64,000 bases of DNA from Phalacrocorax aristotelis (Eukaryota; Chordata; Aves; Suliformes; Phalacrocoracidae). The notes below the pieces were generated by a model. It saw only the letters and a program-made list of their open reading frames with translations, was not told the origin of the DNA and ran no database searches. A program made the position numbers and the translations under genes. Below are positions 33,001-44,619 of the stretch, piece by piece (the stretch's first letter is position 1; every line of letters begins with the position of its first letter). The DNA lies in NCBI RefSeq assembly GCF_949628215.1, contig NW_027441196.1, positions 124,001-188,000 of the forward strand. The letters are read 5' to 3'.

Positions 33001-36000
33001 AGCGCTGCCTTCTCTGGCTGCGTGGGTGGGAAAGGTTTCTACAGCCTGACAGCTGAGTAACTTGGCCTTGCTGCCCTGCCCTCTCAAGGGAAAGGCTCCG
33101 CCCGTCAGATCCAAACTGTACTTTTCAACACAGGATGCCAAACGCTGCGGAAAAAATCACAGGTGAGAGAAAGGTCATTTTCAGATAAAAGCAGACATTA
33201 TACCTAAGGATGAAAGAATGTCTATATCTAATATAACCTGCATATTGTACTGTATCACTCCCAGGCGCTTAATCTGATGGCAAAGAGAAACTACACCTGA
33301 CATGCAAGAGAACTAAGTGTCAAACCGTAATGGGTAAGTTTGGCCGTAAAAGCTTTGCACATTTTCAGAACTGAGCATTTCCCTCCCATTATTGGTTCTG
33401 AATGTGTTTTGCAGAATTCCTTGCAACATCCAGATCTCTTCACAAACCTACATATTTATCTAGAAAGAGAGATCTGAAATAATGCAATACATAGGCATGC
33501 AAAGCGCTTTGCTCCGTGACTTGATTACGGAACTGATTAGAGAAGTTAGAGAAGTCACGGCATTCCAGCAGCCAAAGCTCTCTTGCGAGGCATTATCTAT
33601 AGGCACACACCGCTAGAGTGAAAGCACATCCCTCGGGAGCAGCCATGAGAACGTCTTACTGATTCACAGCCTTCTCTCAAACCACATAAGCTCCTGCCAG
33701 CTCCTCCTCTCACCTCCTCAGAGATAATGGGTGAACTATCCCTCCATCTTCCATTAACTACACCACAGCTTTCTCAGGCCACAAACACAACAGCCTTATT
33801 TTATCACTTTGTGTCCCTTTTTTAAAGACTGTCAGCTGGAGGTTCTAGTAGAGCCATATTTAAAAGCTGCTGAAACACTTCAGCCTTCTGAGCTGAAAAC
33901 TGACACTCCTCACATCGTATTCAGGAAAATAAGATGACCGAGGCAAGGAATCACCAAAGAGTAAAAGGTCCCGCAGTGTAACATTGAAGTATGGAGACAG
34001 AACAAAGTAGCCACCAGAGGAAGGGCTACAGACAACTGGGGTTTTTTACCAAAGAAGGACACAGGACAAGGTCTTGTCTTTGCCACAGCTAAGGCTGTAG
34101 CTACAAACAGTTTTTAAGAGAGGGTAAAAGAAAGCAGAAGTTCAAAACTGAAACTGGGGAAAAATTAATGAAACTGTCTCCTATCAACTTGCCACAGCGC
34201 TTAGAGCACCACAAGAGATGCACAAGTGAACTGCAATGAAAGCCCTTTTGTACGTGAACAACCCCATCAGGGTGCTCTGTTCCTCCACAGCACTGGATAT
34301 TTATGTCATTAAAAACTGCACATCAACAAAGAGGAAGAGAAGACATCCATGTTTAGAACACACTGAATCACCTGAAGGTACTTATACTTTGGCATCGTGA
34401 GAGAGAATGTGTTTTAAAGAAACACCACCTTTCCCCAACTCCTCACCTTTACCTGGTCAAAAGCAATATTTACCGATGAGGAAGGAGCTCTCCTCTACAT
34501 AAGGAAAAAAGTCAAAATGTAAGGTCATTCAAAAAATCAAAATGCACAGTCCCTATCAAAACAGAGCACCACGATACAAGAACCACCCGTTTCATTCCGG
34601 ACCTAGTGAGCATACGCAAGAGAAAGTAACAAAATCAGAGGAAAGAATTGCTCTGAATTAAGGTTACTTTCCCCTCAAAGAGATTTTGCCAGGGTTTCAA
34701 GCATATAAATATTACCCCTGCCAACTGCACTGATACTCCCTTAGAGAAAAGGACTCTTTCCATCTGTTCACGGATGTGCAAGTCTTACCTCATACAGGAC
34801 TTGTCCCGATGGCAAGCGTCTTCTGGCAGCAAACACTAACTGCAACAGGTGTAAACTCAGAGCATCGCCTTCACTGAAAAGGTATAAATTATGACATTTG
34901 GTTACAAAGCTGCTTTATAGTCCTCATTATCCTTTCCTTAGATCTAGGCTGAGGTTTCCTGAAGAGCACTGTCTCGCTGAAAAGAAAAACAGCCCTTCCC
35001 AAAGCATGACAATTGGTCACATTTAGCCGCTAAAACACAACGGAGGACATTTGGACACTAACAGCTTCTGGGGCAAAGGCTAACCACACAGTCTGAAAGC
35101 TTTAACATGTTATGTGGACTAAAAATGGTTGGGAATAGCTCTTCACAGTGAAGAGTTCTCAAGCAAAACTGCTTTACAGTCAAAGTGAAAAAGATTGCCA
35201 CTCTACGAGCAGCCGAGCTGAGTAAATAGCTTGCTGATGCTGAGAGGGGCAGATCTTTCCACCCTTCCCTTCCCACCAGAGCTCCAGTCCCTCTCCTGCA
35301 CACACGGCACCTTCCACACCCTTGTTTCAGTCCTTAGCCCAGCAGGAAACCACCGACTTGGCTGCTGAACACCTTCCCTGCCAGGCGAGCTGAGCTGGCT
35401 CACCAAGGCTCAAGCTGGCACCCGGGAACCGGCCATGCTGTCACCTCCTCCTTTAGGGGCAGCAGGCTGGTGGATCGGCACCGTTAGTGCTCTGGAGCTG
35501 CAGCCTCCACTGCTTTTCATGGTATTTTTTTAATACCATGGTATTGAAAGAATAAGGAATAAAGAATTAAGAGAATGTTTCTTGTGTCATCAAGAAACAA
35601 AGGCAGCCATTTAAGAATGCAAACACAAAAATACAGCCACTGTCACTTTGCCACCTTGCAGCAGGGAGGAACTAGTAGGTCCCTCTTCATCTCTGCTAAA
35701 TCCTGTAAAATTGCACCGTAAGCTCAACACCTTCCACACCTGAGAGAATCTCCTGCACAGCTAAATAATCACAACAAATATACGTGTGTCAACTGTATGT
35801 GAACAGATAGATATAAAAAGTTAATTCAATGGCTTAGAGTAAGTTTTTATTCACCTTTCTTGTGTCGACTGAACAGCCCACAAGTAGCAACAATTGCGAG
35901 GGTCATTCTCAGGCTCTTGAATAATGGCGTAGACAGGAATCCTTCCTCCTTCAAGCTGACAGTGGTGCCTACAGGGTTAAAAAAAAAAAAGACAGAAAAA

Positions 36001-39000
36001 GAAACAAGATGAGCCTAGTGGCCCCAACTGCTTGTGTTAGGGTGGAAGCATCTTCCGAGCAAAGAGCACCCGACATGCTTCTCCTCCCATTCCACTCCTG
36101 AAAAAGGTCACTTTGAAGTAACAGACTTCCTCCTCGAGCAAAGCCTTGAGAGCCCTGCACCTCCAGGCGTGACCAAGTGCAAAGGCCGACTTACTCCCGC
36201 TGCAGAGTTTTCACATCCCACAGTGACAGGCAGCCGTCGGAAAAACCCACGGCGAGCTGGTTGCTTCTGCTGATGTAGCGCAGGGTCGATATTGCTGTTC
36301 CTGAAGGGCTTTGCAGTTGAAAGCAGAGATGTCTCCCTTCTCTGGTCACCATTTCTCTTCTTAGTGGAACTCCAGCAGCAATTCTGGTGACAACTACTAG
36401 AGCTACACGCACAAAACCACACAATAAAGGAATGCATTATGCCATTCAGGTTGCATTTGAAACACTGACGTGACAACATGTATAAACTAACTCTACCGTC
36501 CCAGGCAAAATACCCATTGATGCAACACTTAGTTTGCTCTTTCCATTTTGTACATATTCGGAGAACATAAGAACTCTCTGTCTGGACAGGTATTCTCAGT
36601 CGTATTTCAAAACCAGGTAAAAGTGTAGCCTTCATAGACAAATTCTTCCTGGACTCTGCACATCAGGAGTTCGGGCCTCATGATGAAGCTCCTTGAAGTG
36701 ACATCAACTCTTGAAGCCACTGGTGTAAGAGCCAAAACAGAGTATGCACTCCAAATACACAAATTAGAGGTTTCTTTCATCCAAATGGATGGGGTTTGAT
36801 AAGTTGGATTTAGATTAAAAAAAAAAAACAAACAAAACTAAAATTTGCCCCAAGCCAATGAACAGAAGCAGAAGAACATTCCCAAGAAATAGGGCACGTC
36901 CGATACACCTTCCTATCCGGCAGCTGCACCGACTCGGATGGTCAGATTCCTACTCCTCACTGGCAAGAATCACAGTGACAGAGGGACCCTGGTGGGAGGG
37001 GGTATTTGTAACCTTAGAAGGAGTACAAAGCCACTCCCATTTTTAATCCATTCAGGACCAGACAGTGTCAAACTGCTACCTGTAATCAGCAGTCATAAAT
37101 GTCTGCACAGCAGAATCTTCAAAGTGGGATGCATGTTGTTGATTTAAAAGACACAAGTTTTCTTACTTTTCAATTCAAGTTTAGAAACTGCAGCTTACCC
37201 GATGGCTCATTTTCCCTCTGGCTGCAAGATGGATCATCCAAACCAAGGTCCACCACAAGTAGATGACCAACATCTGTTGCCACCGCTGCCGCTCCACAGA
37301 ACCACTGCAGAGCCCGGTGTAGGTGCCAAGGCCTCACGCTGGCTCCTCCGGGACTAGTTATGGGCTCTATAGCAGTTACCTACAGGAAAACTACAAGTTA
37401 ATATTTAAGCTGTTTGACAAGCTAAATAGAAATCACTGAAAATTGAAGCCAGAATTAGGAATATAAGACTTAAAAACACAGCATTGTTTCCAGTTATATC
37501 AAGAAGAAAGAAAGGAAAAAAAAAGCCCTCTACAAACATCCGTTACTGCCTTGCGTTTACTAGAATTCCTGCAGTTATTTCACTGAGTTCACATCGACTG
37601 CAATGGCACACTCTATTATTACAGCTTACCAATTTCCATTTCCTGCAGTTTTCAAAGCCTTTTTGTGCAAGTGGAGAATTAGGTAACTACGTGCTCTACC
37701 ATAAAACCAGAAAACTTGTTTTACTATCAGTAAACTCAAAGGATAATGGTACTGTGAAGCCCACCATTTTACATCATGCCGCTCTCGACTGGACACTCTG
37801 CAGTGACAGTATGATGACGCAATAGAGAAAACAGACTTCCTAACAAAGAGACGCTCCAAAGCTGCTCCTGAAACAGCGTTATGCAGCACCTGACAGCGTT
37901 TCCCCCATTAAAAAGCACCTACCCTTCCTGGCAGAACAACTGCTGTAACCACGCTGGATGTTCCAGGGTCGTACAGGCAGAGAACACTTCCCTCTGCTTC
38001 TCTCAAGCCAACCAGCAGCCCCGTTCCCGTCTGCCAGGAGACCTCCTTCACCACGCGGATGGTGGGAGGCGGCTGCTCACGGGCTCCACTGAAACGGTGT
38101 GCAGAGAGCCGCTCCCCCGTCACAGCGCTCACGACCTCCAGCTGAGGGCCACACGCCAGCCAGGCCAGGCCACCTCTCCCTGGAAGAGCAGGGAAAGCTG
38201 GCTAAAGCCAACTCCCAAGAGACGATTGAAAACAACTGGAAAATCACAGTCACTGCCCCTTTGCTTCAACAGAGGTGCCTCACAGAGGGAGACAGACTTA
38301 CCGAATTCTGGTCAGTCATTGAAAATCACCCACTGAACCCTCAAGCAATACATCTTCAAATGAACCACCTTATGATTTTGCATTTGTACTTGTCATTCCT
38401 GCACTGAAGGGTTCTGCTTGTTTGGGATAAAGATTACAATATATTGATCTCTTGTCTTTATACCATATTCAGCTTGGTTTTGCCAGAATTCATCTAAACA
38501 CCTATGGGAATACAACTCCTAAAGCATACTTCAAATAGATCAAATCTCAGCCAATTCTTTTCTACTTTACTAACTTTCCTTGACACAAGCCTACTTTGGG
38601 CAGGGATTTGGACTTCAACAAGAAACTACCTCAAAATAGGCACTGAGGGAGCCAATTTCAACTTTCACACACGCTGATCACAGATAATTTAGCGCATTTA
38701 GTTTCACTGAACTACTTCCAACACAAAGGGAGTATTAACTCAGTTACTGCACTTACAGTCACGTAGAGGGATTCTACATGGTCTCAGCAGATGCCCGGAC
38801 ACGCAGGCAGGCCCCCGGCTCTACATTCAGATCACCTACAAAGTCAGCTACCTCATCTGCTCAGCCACTCTCAGCACCTCTCCCGGGACACTCCTCTGCA
38901 TCCTATTAAATGCTCTGCAAACCTGGCTGCAGCGCCTACCAGGGCTTTCCCCTTCCTCCTGTTTGTATTCAGGCTAGCAACAAAAAAGCAGGGCCCTCTG

Positions 39001-39489
39001 CTGCTCTAACACTGTGGGGGAACTCTTTCTGCAGGCGATGTTATGATGGTACCAATAAATACAGCCCAAAACAACACTAGGACTTTTTTGAAAACTGCCC
39101 TTCATTCAATTAGCAAGTGAGGAGGGCTCACTGACTTGCGCCTGTTATTTTAATGGCTCAAGATTGGCGCAGGCTGTTGTCATTTCAAAGTTTAACTCTG
39201 CTAATGTTTTAATGTTAACATTTGTCATCGTTTTTTTCATAGCTCATCCTTTCTGTTCTCTCAAAACCTGATGCACCTGAGCAGCACCAACCTGACACAG
39301 CTGATACTGTGACCCTGTGCTTCAGGTCACCTCCAATTTCAAGGCCCAGTTGCAAGGAAAACGCTCACCTCTGCAAAACTGCCCGCGCAGCACAGCACCT
39401 CGGGTGGTCTCATCTTCCCCAAGAGCCTGAATGGTCACCTCGGGAAACTGCAGCAGGCTGCTCGTTACCTGAGCCGCGAGGTCTCGCAT
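20743..39489 (-). CDS. AHCTF1-like: AHCTF1/ELYS-like gene, N-terminal half only (23 exons seen)
   Basis: ELYS (AHCTF1) is a nucleoporin that recruits the Nup107-160 complex to chromatin and starts nuclear pore assembly after mitosis. Minus-strand exons with consensus splice borders and continuous phase encode about 1008 codons, from [18 protein letters not shown] (ATG at 39489) to SSRVLAK (20743). They run in family order through the N-terminal seven-bladed beta-propeller (exons down to 30047) and the alpha-helical ELYS domain (29410 to about 22080). No in-frame stop is present. Peculiarities: the exon expected between 30047 and 29410 was not found (its loss keeps frame); the donor after 22288 is GG, not GT; nothing resembling the long disordered C-terminal half with AT-hooks follows. 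Identity to the human protein looks about 60% in conserved blocks, lower than I expect for the true bird orthologue. I therefore favour a diverged, possibly truncated paralogue over the orthologue. A young pseudogene is the alternative. Confidence 0.88.
22286..22287 (-). other. Non-canonical splice donor (GG) after ELYS-like exon 21
   Basis: Minus-strand junction GAACAA|GGAAGT. The family boundary after EQ and the phase of the next exon (AAG TGT...) place the donor here, so GTAAGT has become GGAAGT. Read-through would meet a stop 8 codons into the intron. Confidence 0.65.
22824..23313 (-). mobile_element. CR1 LINE 3' end inside an ELYS-like intron
   Basis: On the plus strand it begins ATCACAGAATCCCAGGTTGG, the reverse complement of the CR1 3' terminus, and continues through 3'UTR and the last ORF2 codons ([19 protein letters not shown] on the minus strand). 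It is 5'-truncated at about 23313. It closely resembles the 11.7-13.3 kb copy, so both belong to the same subfamily. It sits in sense with the host gene. Confidence 0.93.
28097..28120 (+). repeat. (TTTTG)n microsatellite
   Basis: Four to five perfect TTTTG units in an ELYS-like intron. Confidence 0.85.
32316..32378 (+). repeat. 18-base tandem repeat, 3.5 copies
   Basis: The unit TATCTTTCTGTATATCAG is repeated at 32316, 32334 and 32352, with a half unit from 32370. The units are identical, implying recent expansion. The run abuts the CR1 fragment and, read on the minus strand, extends the CR1 frame as repeated DTDIQK. Confidence 0.93.
32379..32640 (-). mobile_element. CR1 LINE internal fragment with internal deletion
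   Basis: The minus strand encodes [18 protein letters not shown] and [19 protein letters not shown], typical of the CR1 ORF2 C-terminus. On the plus strand the text jumps near 32548 from the KANSIL region directly to the part encoding the 'vtsGvpqG' neighbourhood (CCAGGACCGAGCCCTGGGGA), so a block of ORF2 is deleted. No 3' terminus remains. Confidence 0.88.
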
Positions 39490-41974
39490 TCTTCACTCTA
39501 AATAAAGACAAAAATGCAAAAAGAGACTTCTGACAGCCATAGACATTTTTGAGATTGACAGATGTTTCATCAGGTTGCCGTGAATAATCTCCCATCCACC
39601 TCCTGTAGCTCTTCTCCTGAACAAAATGGCACTGAGGGCAGATTTGGATCTCACAGCAGAGCAAAAGAAGAATCCTTTGCTTTTCTGATGCCTACGAGGT
39701 CACCAACAAAAAGGGACGCAGGGGTATTGACAAGATAAATAACAGGGAAAAAAGCCCAGGACACTGAAGTCAAGTCTACTCACACAGGTTAGTACGATGC
39801 GATCTGAGAAAAATCATCTTTTCAAAAGCTTCTCAGTAATAGGGAGAAGTTTCCATTTGTCCCTTTCCTTGATTTCATACTTTATTCTTAATAGTCCATT
39901 GACTTCTAGTAGATTTCATGCATCGTTTGTGTCTTGTTCACTTTTGGCATGTGTATTTTGAACAACGTTCGTAAGGACCTTCATTCTCTAAACTCTTCCA
40001 CAAAACGTACTCTTGATATTTTCACGTTACAAGCAATACAGACTTTCATAGCTCATCAGTTACACAGCAGTTTTCCATACACTTATGATGGAAACGTAAC
40101 ACAGCATGGATTTTTTTTCTACACTTAAAGCCTCATATTCCTTATCCCAGTCCTTTCCTTCCTACTGCCTGTCCTTACCGCTCCTCTGCAGGATTTCACA
40201 AACATTTCTAGGCCTTTCAGACACTTCCCACACTTCTGGAGGTGCTCCACAAAGAGTTCATGGTTCTGTACATCAAGAGAGATTTTGTTGTGGAAAAACT
40301 GAAAAGCTGAAGGGATTTACAAGGTTAAACAGGTGCCTTAATAAGAGATACACTCTGGTTTCTCTTCAGGTCTTATCAATCTTTCTCTATTTCCGACACG
40401 TGGAAAGACAAACTCCTTCAGGTAACTGTGCTTTGCAAGGTCTGAAATGGTTCCTGAAAACGCCTCCCGAAGGCAAGGCAGATTTAATCACCCCGTTCAA
40501 ATGGCACTGCTTTCTTCACGGCGTCTCAAAAGGGAGACATGAAACGCAGCTCGCTGTGCCTGGGTGTCCCACCTGCTGGCCAAGGCAGGCGTCAGCGCGA
40601 GCCCTTACCCCGTGCTACGGAGCAGTACAGCCAGCGCTTACACGGGCTCACACGGCGTGTTGCGGTGTCTGTGCCGTACGTGTTCTCCTGCAAACAAAGG
40701 GCTACGATCGCTCCTGCCAGCGTGCACTGGGAACCTGTGTCCCTCCCAGCACAGGAGGTCACAGCTCGCTCTGAAGCCCGGGCTCGGGGAGCAACACAAG
40801 GGCATTCAAGGGCAGCGCTGACAAGGAAATACAAGTTACACAGACGGGCCTGCTGTGGAGAAAGGTTATGCTCTGAAGGCCGGGCAGTGGAATCGGCTGC
40901 ACTTCAAGCCATAGGCACTGCAACTGCTTGGGAATATGTTCCAGTACCTTCTGCCAGCATGAAAAGCACGAGCGCGTGACACACGGGACGCGGCCGTCAG
41001 GGTCCTGCACTAGGCACAGGGCAACATTTTGATGGAAGTGCTTCATGATCACTCATAGAATATATTCTACTAGTAGCAAGGTAGTTGTAAGAAAAAGAGT
41101 GAGCAAGTCTCTTCCAGCAGGGCAGGTAAGAGCAGTCAAGAAACCTTCTCAACCTGCTGCTCTCCATGAGCCGCCCTGAGTCACCCTGCCTTTGCCGCTG
41201 CCTCCCGCGACAGGCCAAGAGCACAGAACTTTGTGTAGACAAATTGGAAGTAAAATTTCAAGGATTTAAACTAACTGGGGAGATTGGAGCTTAAGAGCAA
41301 ACCACTCACCTCCCCAAACTCCCCACCAAACCAGAAATAATTCTTCTCTGGTGGAAAGCTCAAGGCTTGACACAGTACCACTCGGTCATTTCTTTCCCAC
41401 TCATAGCAAAACACCTGCATTCAGTCCAAAACCAAAACCAAAAGTTTTCTTCTAAAAAGCCACTGCGTAACAGATATGGTCTGTATCAGAATTCTACAGT
41501 CAGTCAGGCTTATTGCGCCGATGCTCCACAAGCTCCCCATGATGCACAGATCTACAGCAAAAGGTGAGAAGACACAATTTAAGCTCTCTATCCCAACAGC
41601 CCTGATCCCGCATCTGATGCAGACCACAGATTTCATCCCTTTAAATGAGAAACAAACAAAGCCAAGACACATCAGCATTTGAAACTGGAGCCACTTTACC
41701 CAGCTGCCTCCTATGGTTATTCTCCAACACGACTACTCTTGCATGCAGGAGCTGCAGTCCCTCTCTAACGTGGCTAAGCTAGCAAAAGCTCCTCAAGTCA
41801 CTCCTGAAAGTGTGCTCTGTTGCACGCTGCTTGGCGTACCTGGACAGACGGGCGCAGGCGCCGAGTGTCTCAGGGCAGAGCGCACACGCAGCCGTCCCGA
41901 CAGAGGCAGAGCCCAGGGAAGACAACGTTCCCAGTGCTCCCACAGCGCTGGCCCCTCGCAGCACCACTTCCAGA
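39490..41974. other. 5' flank/5'UTR intron of the ELYS-like gene, nothing else recognised
   Basis: Must hold the noncoding first exon and promoter if the gene is transcribed. I see no CpG-rich promoter that I can assign with confidence. Open frames on both strands (40.1-40.9 kb) have no family features. Confidence 0.4.
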
Positions 41975-42115
41975 GTCACGGAGTCACAAGGGAGAGAAAG
42001 GCCTTCCGGAATCCCTGGGGGCAGCTGGTCCAGCCCCTGCGCAGGCAGGGTCACCCAGAGCAGGCTGCCCAGGGCCAGGGCCCGGCGGCTGCTGAACCCC
42101 CAGTGCTCAAACACA
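41975..42115 (-). mobile_element. CR1 LINE 3' end fragment (older subfamily)
   Basis: Plus-strand AGTCACGGAGTCACAAGG at the low-coordinate edge, then a diverged GGTCCAGCCCC ... CAGGCAGGGTCACCCAGAGC block, is the reverse complement of the CR1 3'UTR. Divergence is higher than in the 13 kb and 23 kb copies. Confidence 0.75.
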
Positions 42116-43365
42116 CCCCTTGCAAACAGCCGCCCGGCGAGGGGAGCTGCGGAAACGTTGGCAGCCCACGCGACAGGCCCAGGGGTTTGGGGACTCGCTC
42201 CGACCAACTGAAGTATTCTCTCCCCCACGCAAGTAAAACACCACCCCACCAGCAAAGGCTTGTCACCATTCTTCCTCCAAAGCTCCGTCCGACGGCTCAC
42301 TAGGCAGAAGACACAAAGTTAAGGGAAGCCTGATTAAGTTCGTTTCACTGCCTTAAACCAGCAAACCCCAGGCATGTGGATGCAGGAAAACGAGCTGAAG
42401 CAGGCAGGGAATGAGGAGCCGCCCTCAGCAGAGCAGGACACGGCACCGTGTGCCCAAACGCAGGTGACAGCTGCCAGCCAAGGCTGACACAACCATCCCG
42501 ACTAATGGGCATAAGGTGGCACTTGAACCACCGCGCTCAGCCCCACACCCCAGACGGGGGGTCAGCGGTGCCGACAGGATTAAGTCCTGACTGACTCCCA
42601 ACAACAGACGCTGACACTGACTGATGCCAGCCAGCTGAGTCCGGGCAGGTGATGCTGGCCGACTGACGCTGGCCGACTCACTCTGGCCAACTGACGCACG
42701 GCTCGGGTCCTCCTTCTGCCATCGCACCTGGGCATCACCCCTGATGGAGCTGGGCGGGCAGAGGGGTCCCTGGCGCTGCCACTCATACCTGTCGGGCAGA
42801 GCTCGGGAAGCTGGAGAGGCCCCTGACTAGTAGAGGCGCTACTTAGCGACACGGAGCCGCTACTTAACAGCAGCTGAAACATCAGTGTGCCCTCAGCACT
42901 ATGCCAGCGACGCTGAAGGACATTAACTCTATCCCAGCTACAACCAGCACAGCTCTGAAGTTTTTAACCACCTCTCCCATGGAGAAGAGTGTGGATGAAA
43001 TGCCCAGCTCCCCGTTGGCTGCAGACCACAGGAAGGCACCAGAGATGGCTCTATAATTTTGTGTGAGGGAAAGGGCTGGGGACAAACCAAACGCGTTCGA
43101 TATCTAATACTGTAATCACCTGCGCAGTTAGGCTCTCTTCCCAAACTCCTCCTTCCACCTGCCAAGAGGCTTTAACTACATATGTAAAAAGGGAAAAAAG
43201 CTTTCTGCCTTTTTTTCCCTTTCTGTGAGAAAAGTCCTTTCCTATTCAGGCTCTGCTTCAGTCTTAAATAGAACTGGTGACAAAGTAATTCCCTGATCTC
43301 CTCTTTCTGCTTTCAGAAGATCAGGTGTGATGTTTTGAATTAACAACCATGGGAGTCACACTTAC
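42116..43365. other. No gene recognised downstream of the RBBP6-like exons
   Basis: The next RBBP6 exon (rest of the RING domain) would be expected here on the minus strand but was not found. Apart from the short tandem repeat, nothing could be assigned. Confidence 0.4.
42654..42695 (+). repeat. 14-base tandem repeat, three copies
   Basis: GCTGGCCGACTGAC, GCTGGCCGACTCAC and TCTGGCCAACTGAC in tandem, with further weaker CTGACTGA-type echoes just upstream. Confidence 0.8.
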
Positions 43366-44619
43366 ATTCGTCACAAGGACTCTTTCCACAGCAGGCACTA
43401 ACAGCGGCATCGGACATTGTATCTTCACAAATGAGACACAACAACTCATCTGGAATAGGATCATCAGAGGAGGATGAGGAGGAAGAAGAGGACGATGGCT
43501 CCCGTGGCAAAAAGGGAGGCTTTTCCTTCTTTCCTCGCACAGAAGCTTCCCTGGAGGGGGAGAGGGCCTGGTGGGAGAGAAAAGTTTAAAGATGGGTCAA
43601 AGAAAACTTTTCCAAGCTTTGGATTTTATCAAAGGAAGAGAATAGGTGGAATTCTTCTCACTCCACATTAGCCCTCTAACACACAGGCCTTTAGTTTAAA
43701 CTACTCTTCTAGAGCCACAAAACCAGACGAGGGAGGGGGGAACAATTTTCCTTCTGCAGAACTCTCCCTTTCGTTTGATCAACCAAGAAATTAGATCAGA
43801 CTAGAAAAATAACTTTTTGACAGCTAGAAATCAGGTGAAATCAATCCCACCTCTCCTTTGCCAGACGGCAAATGTAACTTGCAGGCGCAGCACCAAGTTA
43901 GTCTCCGATCAAGTTAGTCTCTGAGTAATTGCATTTTAGAAATGGAAGGAGTCTGTGTTACAGCTTCTCCAGAAGGAGATCCATGGCAGGAGAACAGAAG
44001 TACTACCAAGTGCAGTTTAAAACAGCCGCTCCTCTCAGCACACAGGAGTGTTTTCTTAATTTACAGCAACAGGAAAACTTCCATCTGTTCCACACATGGG
44101 ATTTCATAAAAGTCAGAGGGGGAGGACATCTCAGTCCAGCAGTAATTAGTTAAATTTTGCAAGGAGCCTTTGCAACATCAAACAGAACCAAAACGACCTC
44201 TCAAAGAGAACAACTCCGCTACAAACACCACTGAAATGTTTTGCAGAAATACAGATTCTTAGCACAGCACAGATTTAACCAACTTCCAGGGGCATGAACA
44301 CGGGGACCACCCTACTGCAACATTAGAAAGTGTCACAGATTTTAAGATTAAGACGCAATGACAATGCTTCCTCACTCGTAACTACAGACGCTGGCCAGTT
44401 CGGTTGCATTGCCGCTCACACTTCTGTGCATGGTTTCTCTTGTTCACTGCTTTATCAGTCCAATTCATTCCATCCTTACGCAGTAAGAGCTGCCATTGCA
44501 TATTTCCCACTGCTTGTCAGCATGGCACCCTTTGGGTTGGGATCTTTCACCTCCACCATGAAACTCCACAGAATTCCTGTGCTCTTTTTAACTCTGGGAA
44601 CAGGCTCAAAAGTTTTGTC
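43366..44619 (-). CDS. RBBP6-like: RBBP6-like gene fragment, two consecutive exons (RING-type E3 ligase)
   Basis: RBBP6 is a nuclear RING-type E3 ubiquitin ligase with DWNN, zinc-knuckle and RING domains, linked to p53 turnover and pre-mRNA processing. Two minus-strand exons with good AG/GT borders match consecutive RBBP6 exons. Exon 44619-44480 contains KKSTGILWSFMVEVKDPNPK and GAMLTSSGKYAMAA. Exon 43550-43366 contains GKKEKPPFLP, a ten-serine run and the RING start IPDELLCLICEDTMSDAA, then ACCGKSPCDE. The join keeps phase (GC|G GAA). Preserved zinc ligands include CLIC and CC...CDEC up to the exon end. The family EEDD stretch has become a poly-serine run, and residues around the third ligand differ from RBBP6, so this is a diverged copy. 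The flanking zinc-knuckle exon, the rest of the RING and all later exons were not found. Either a partial duplicate or the remainder is too diverged to see. Confidence 0.85.

Larger units (their letters stand above)
30047..39489 (-). other. ELYS-like exons 1-10 (beta-propeller)
   Basis: Exon spans, high to low: 39489-39369 (start codon; a TTTAG acceptor lies just upstream, so a 5'UTR exon should exist), 38179-37923, 37379-37199, 36402-36195, 35968-35855, 34873-34789, 33144-32994, 30990-30858, 30770-30589, 30108-30047. Phases chain without conflict (running total 1494 bases = 498 codons). Landmark blocks: [74 protein letters not shown] and [15 protein letters not shown]. The introns hold a CR1 piece and an 18-base tandem repeat (about 32.3-32.6 kb) and otherwise nothing I could assign. 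Confidence 0.87.
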
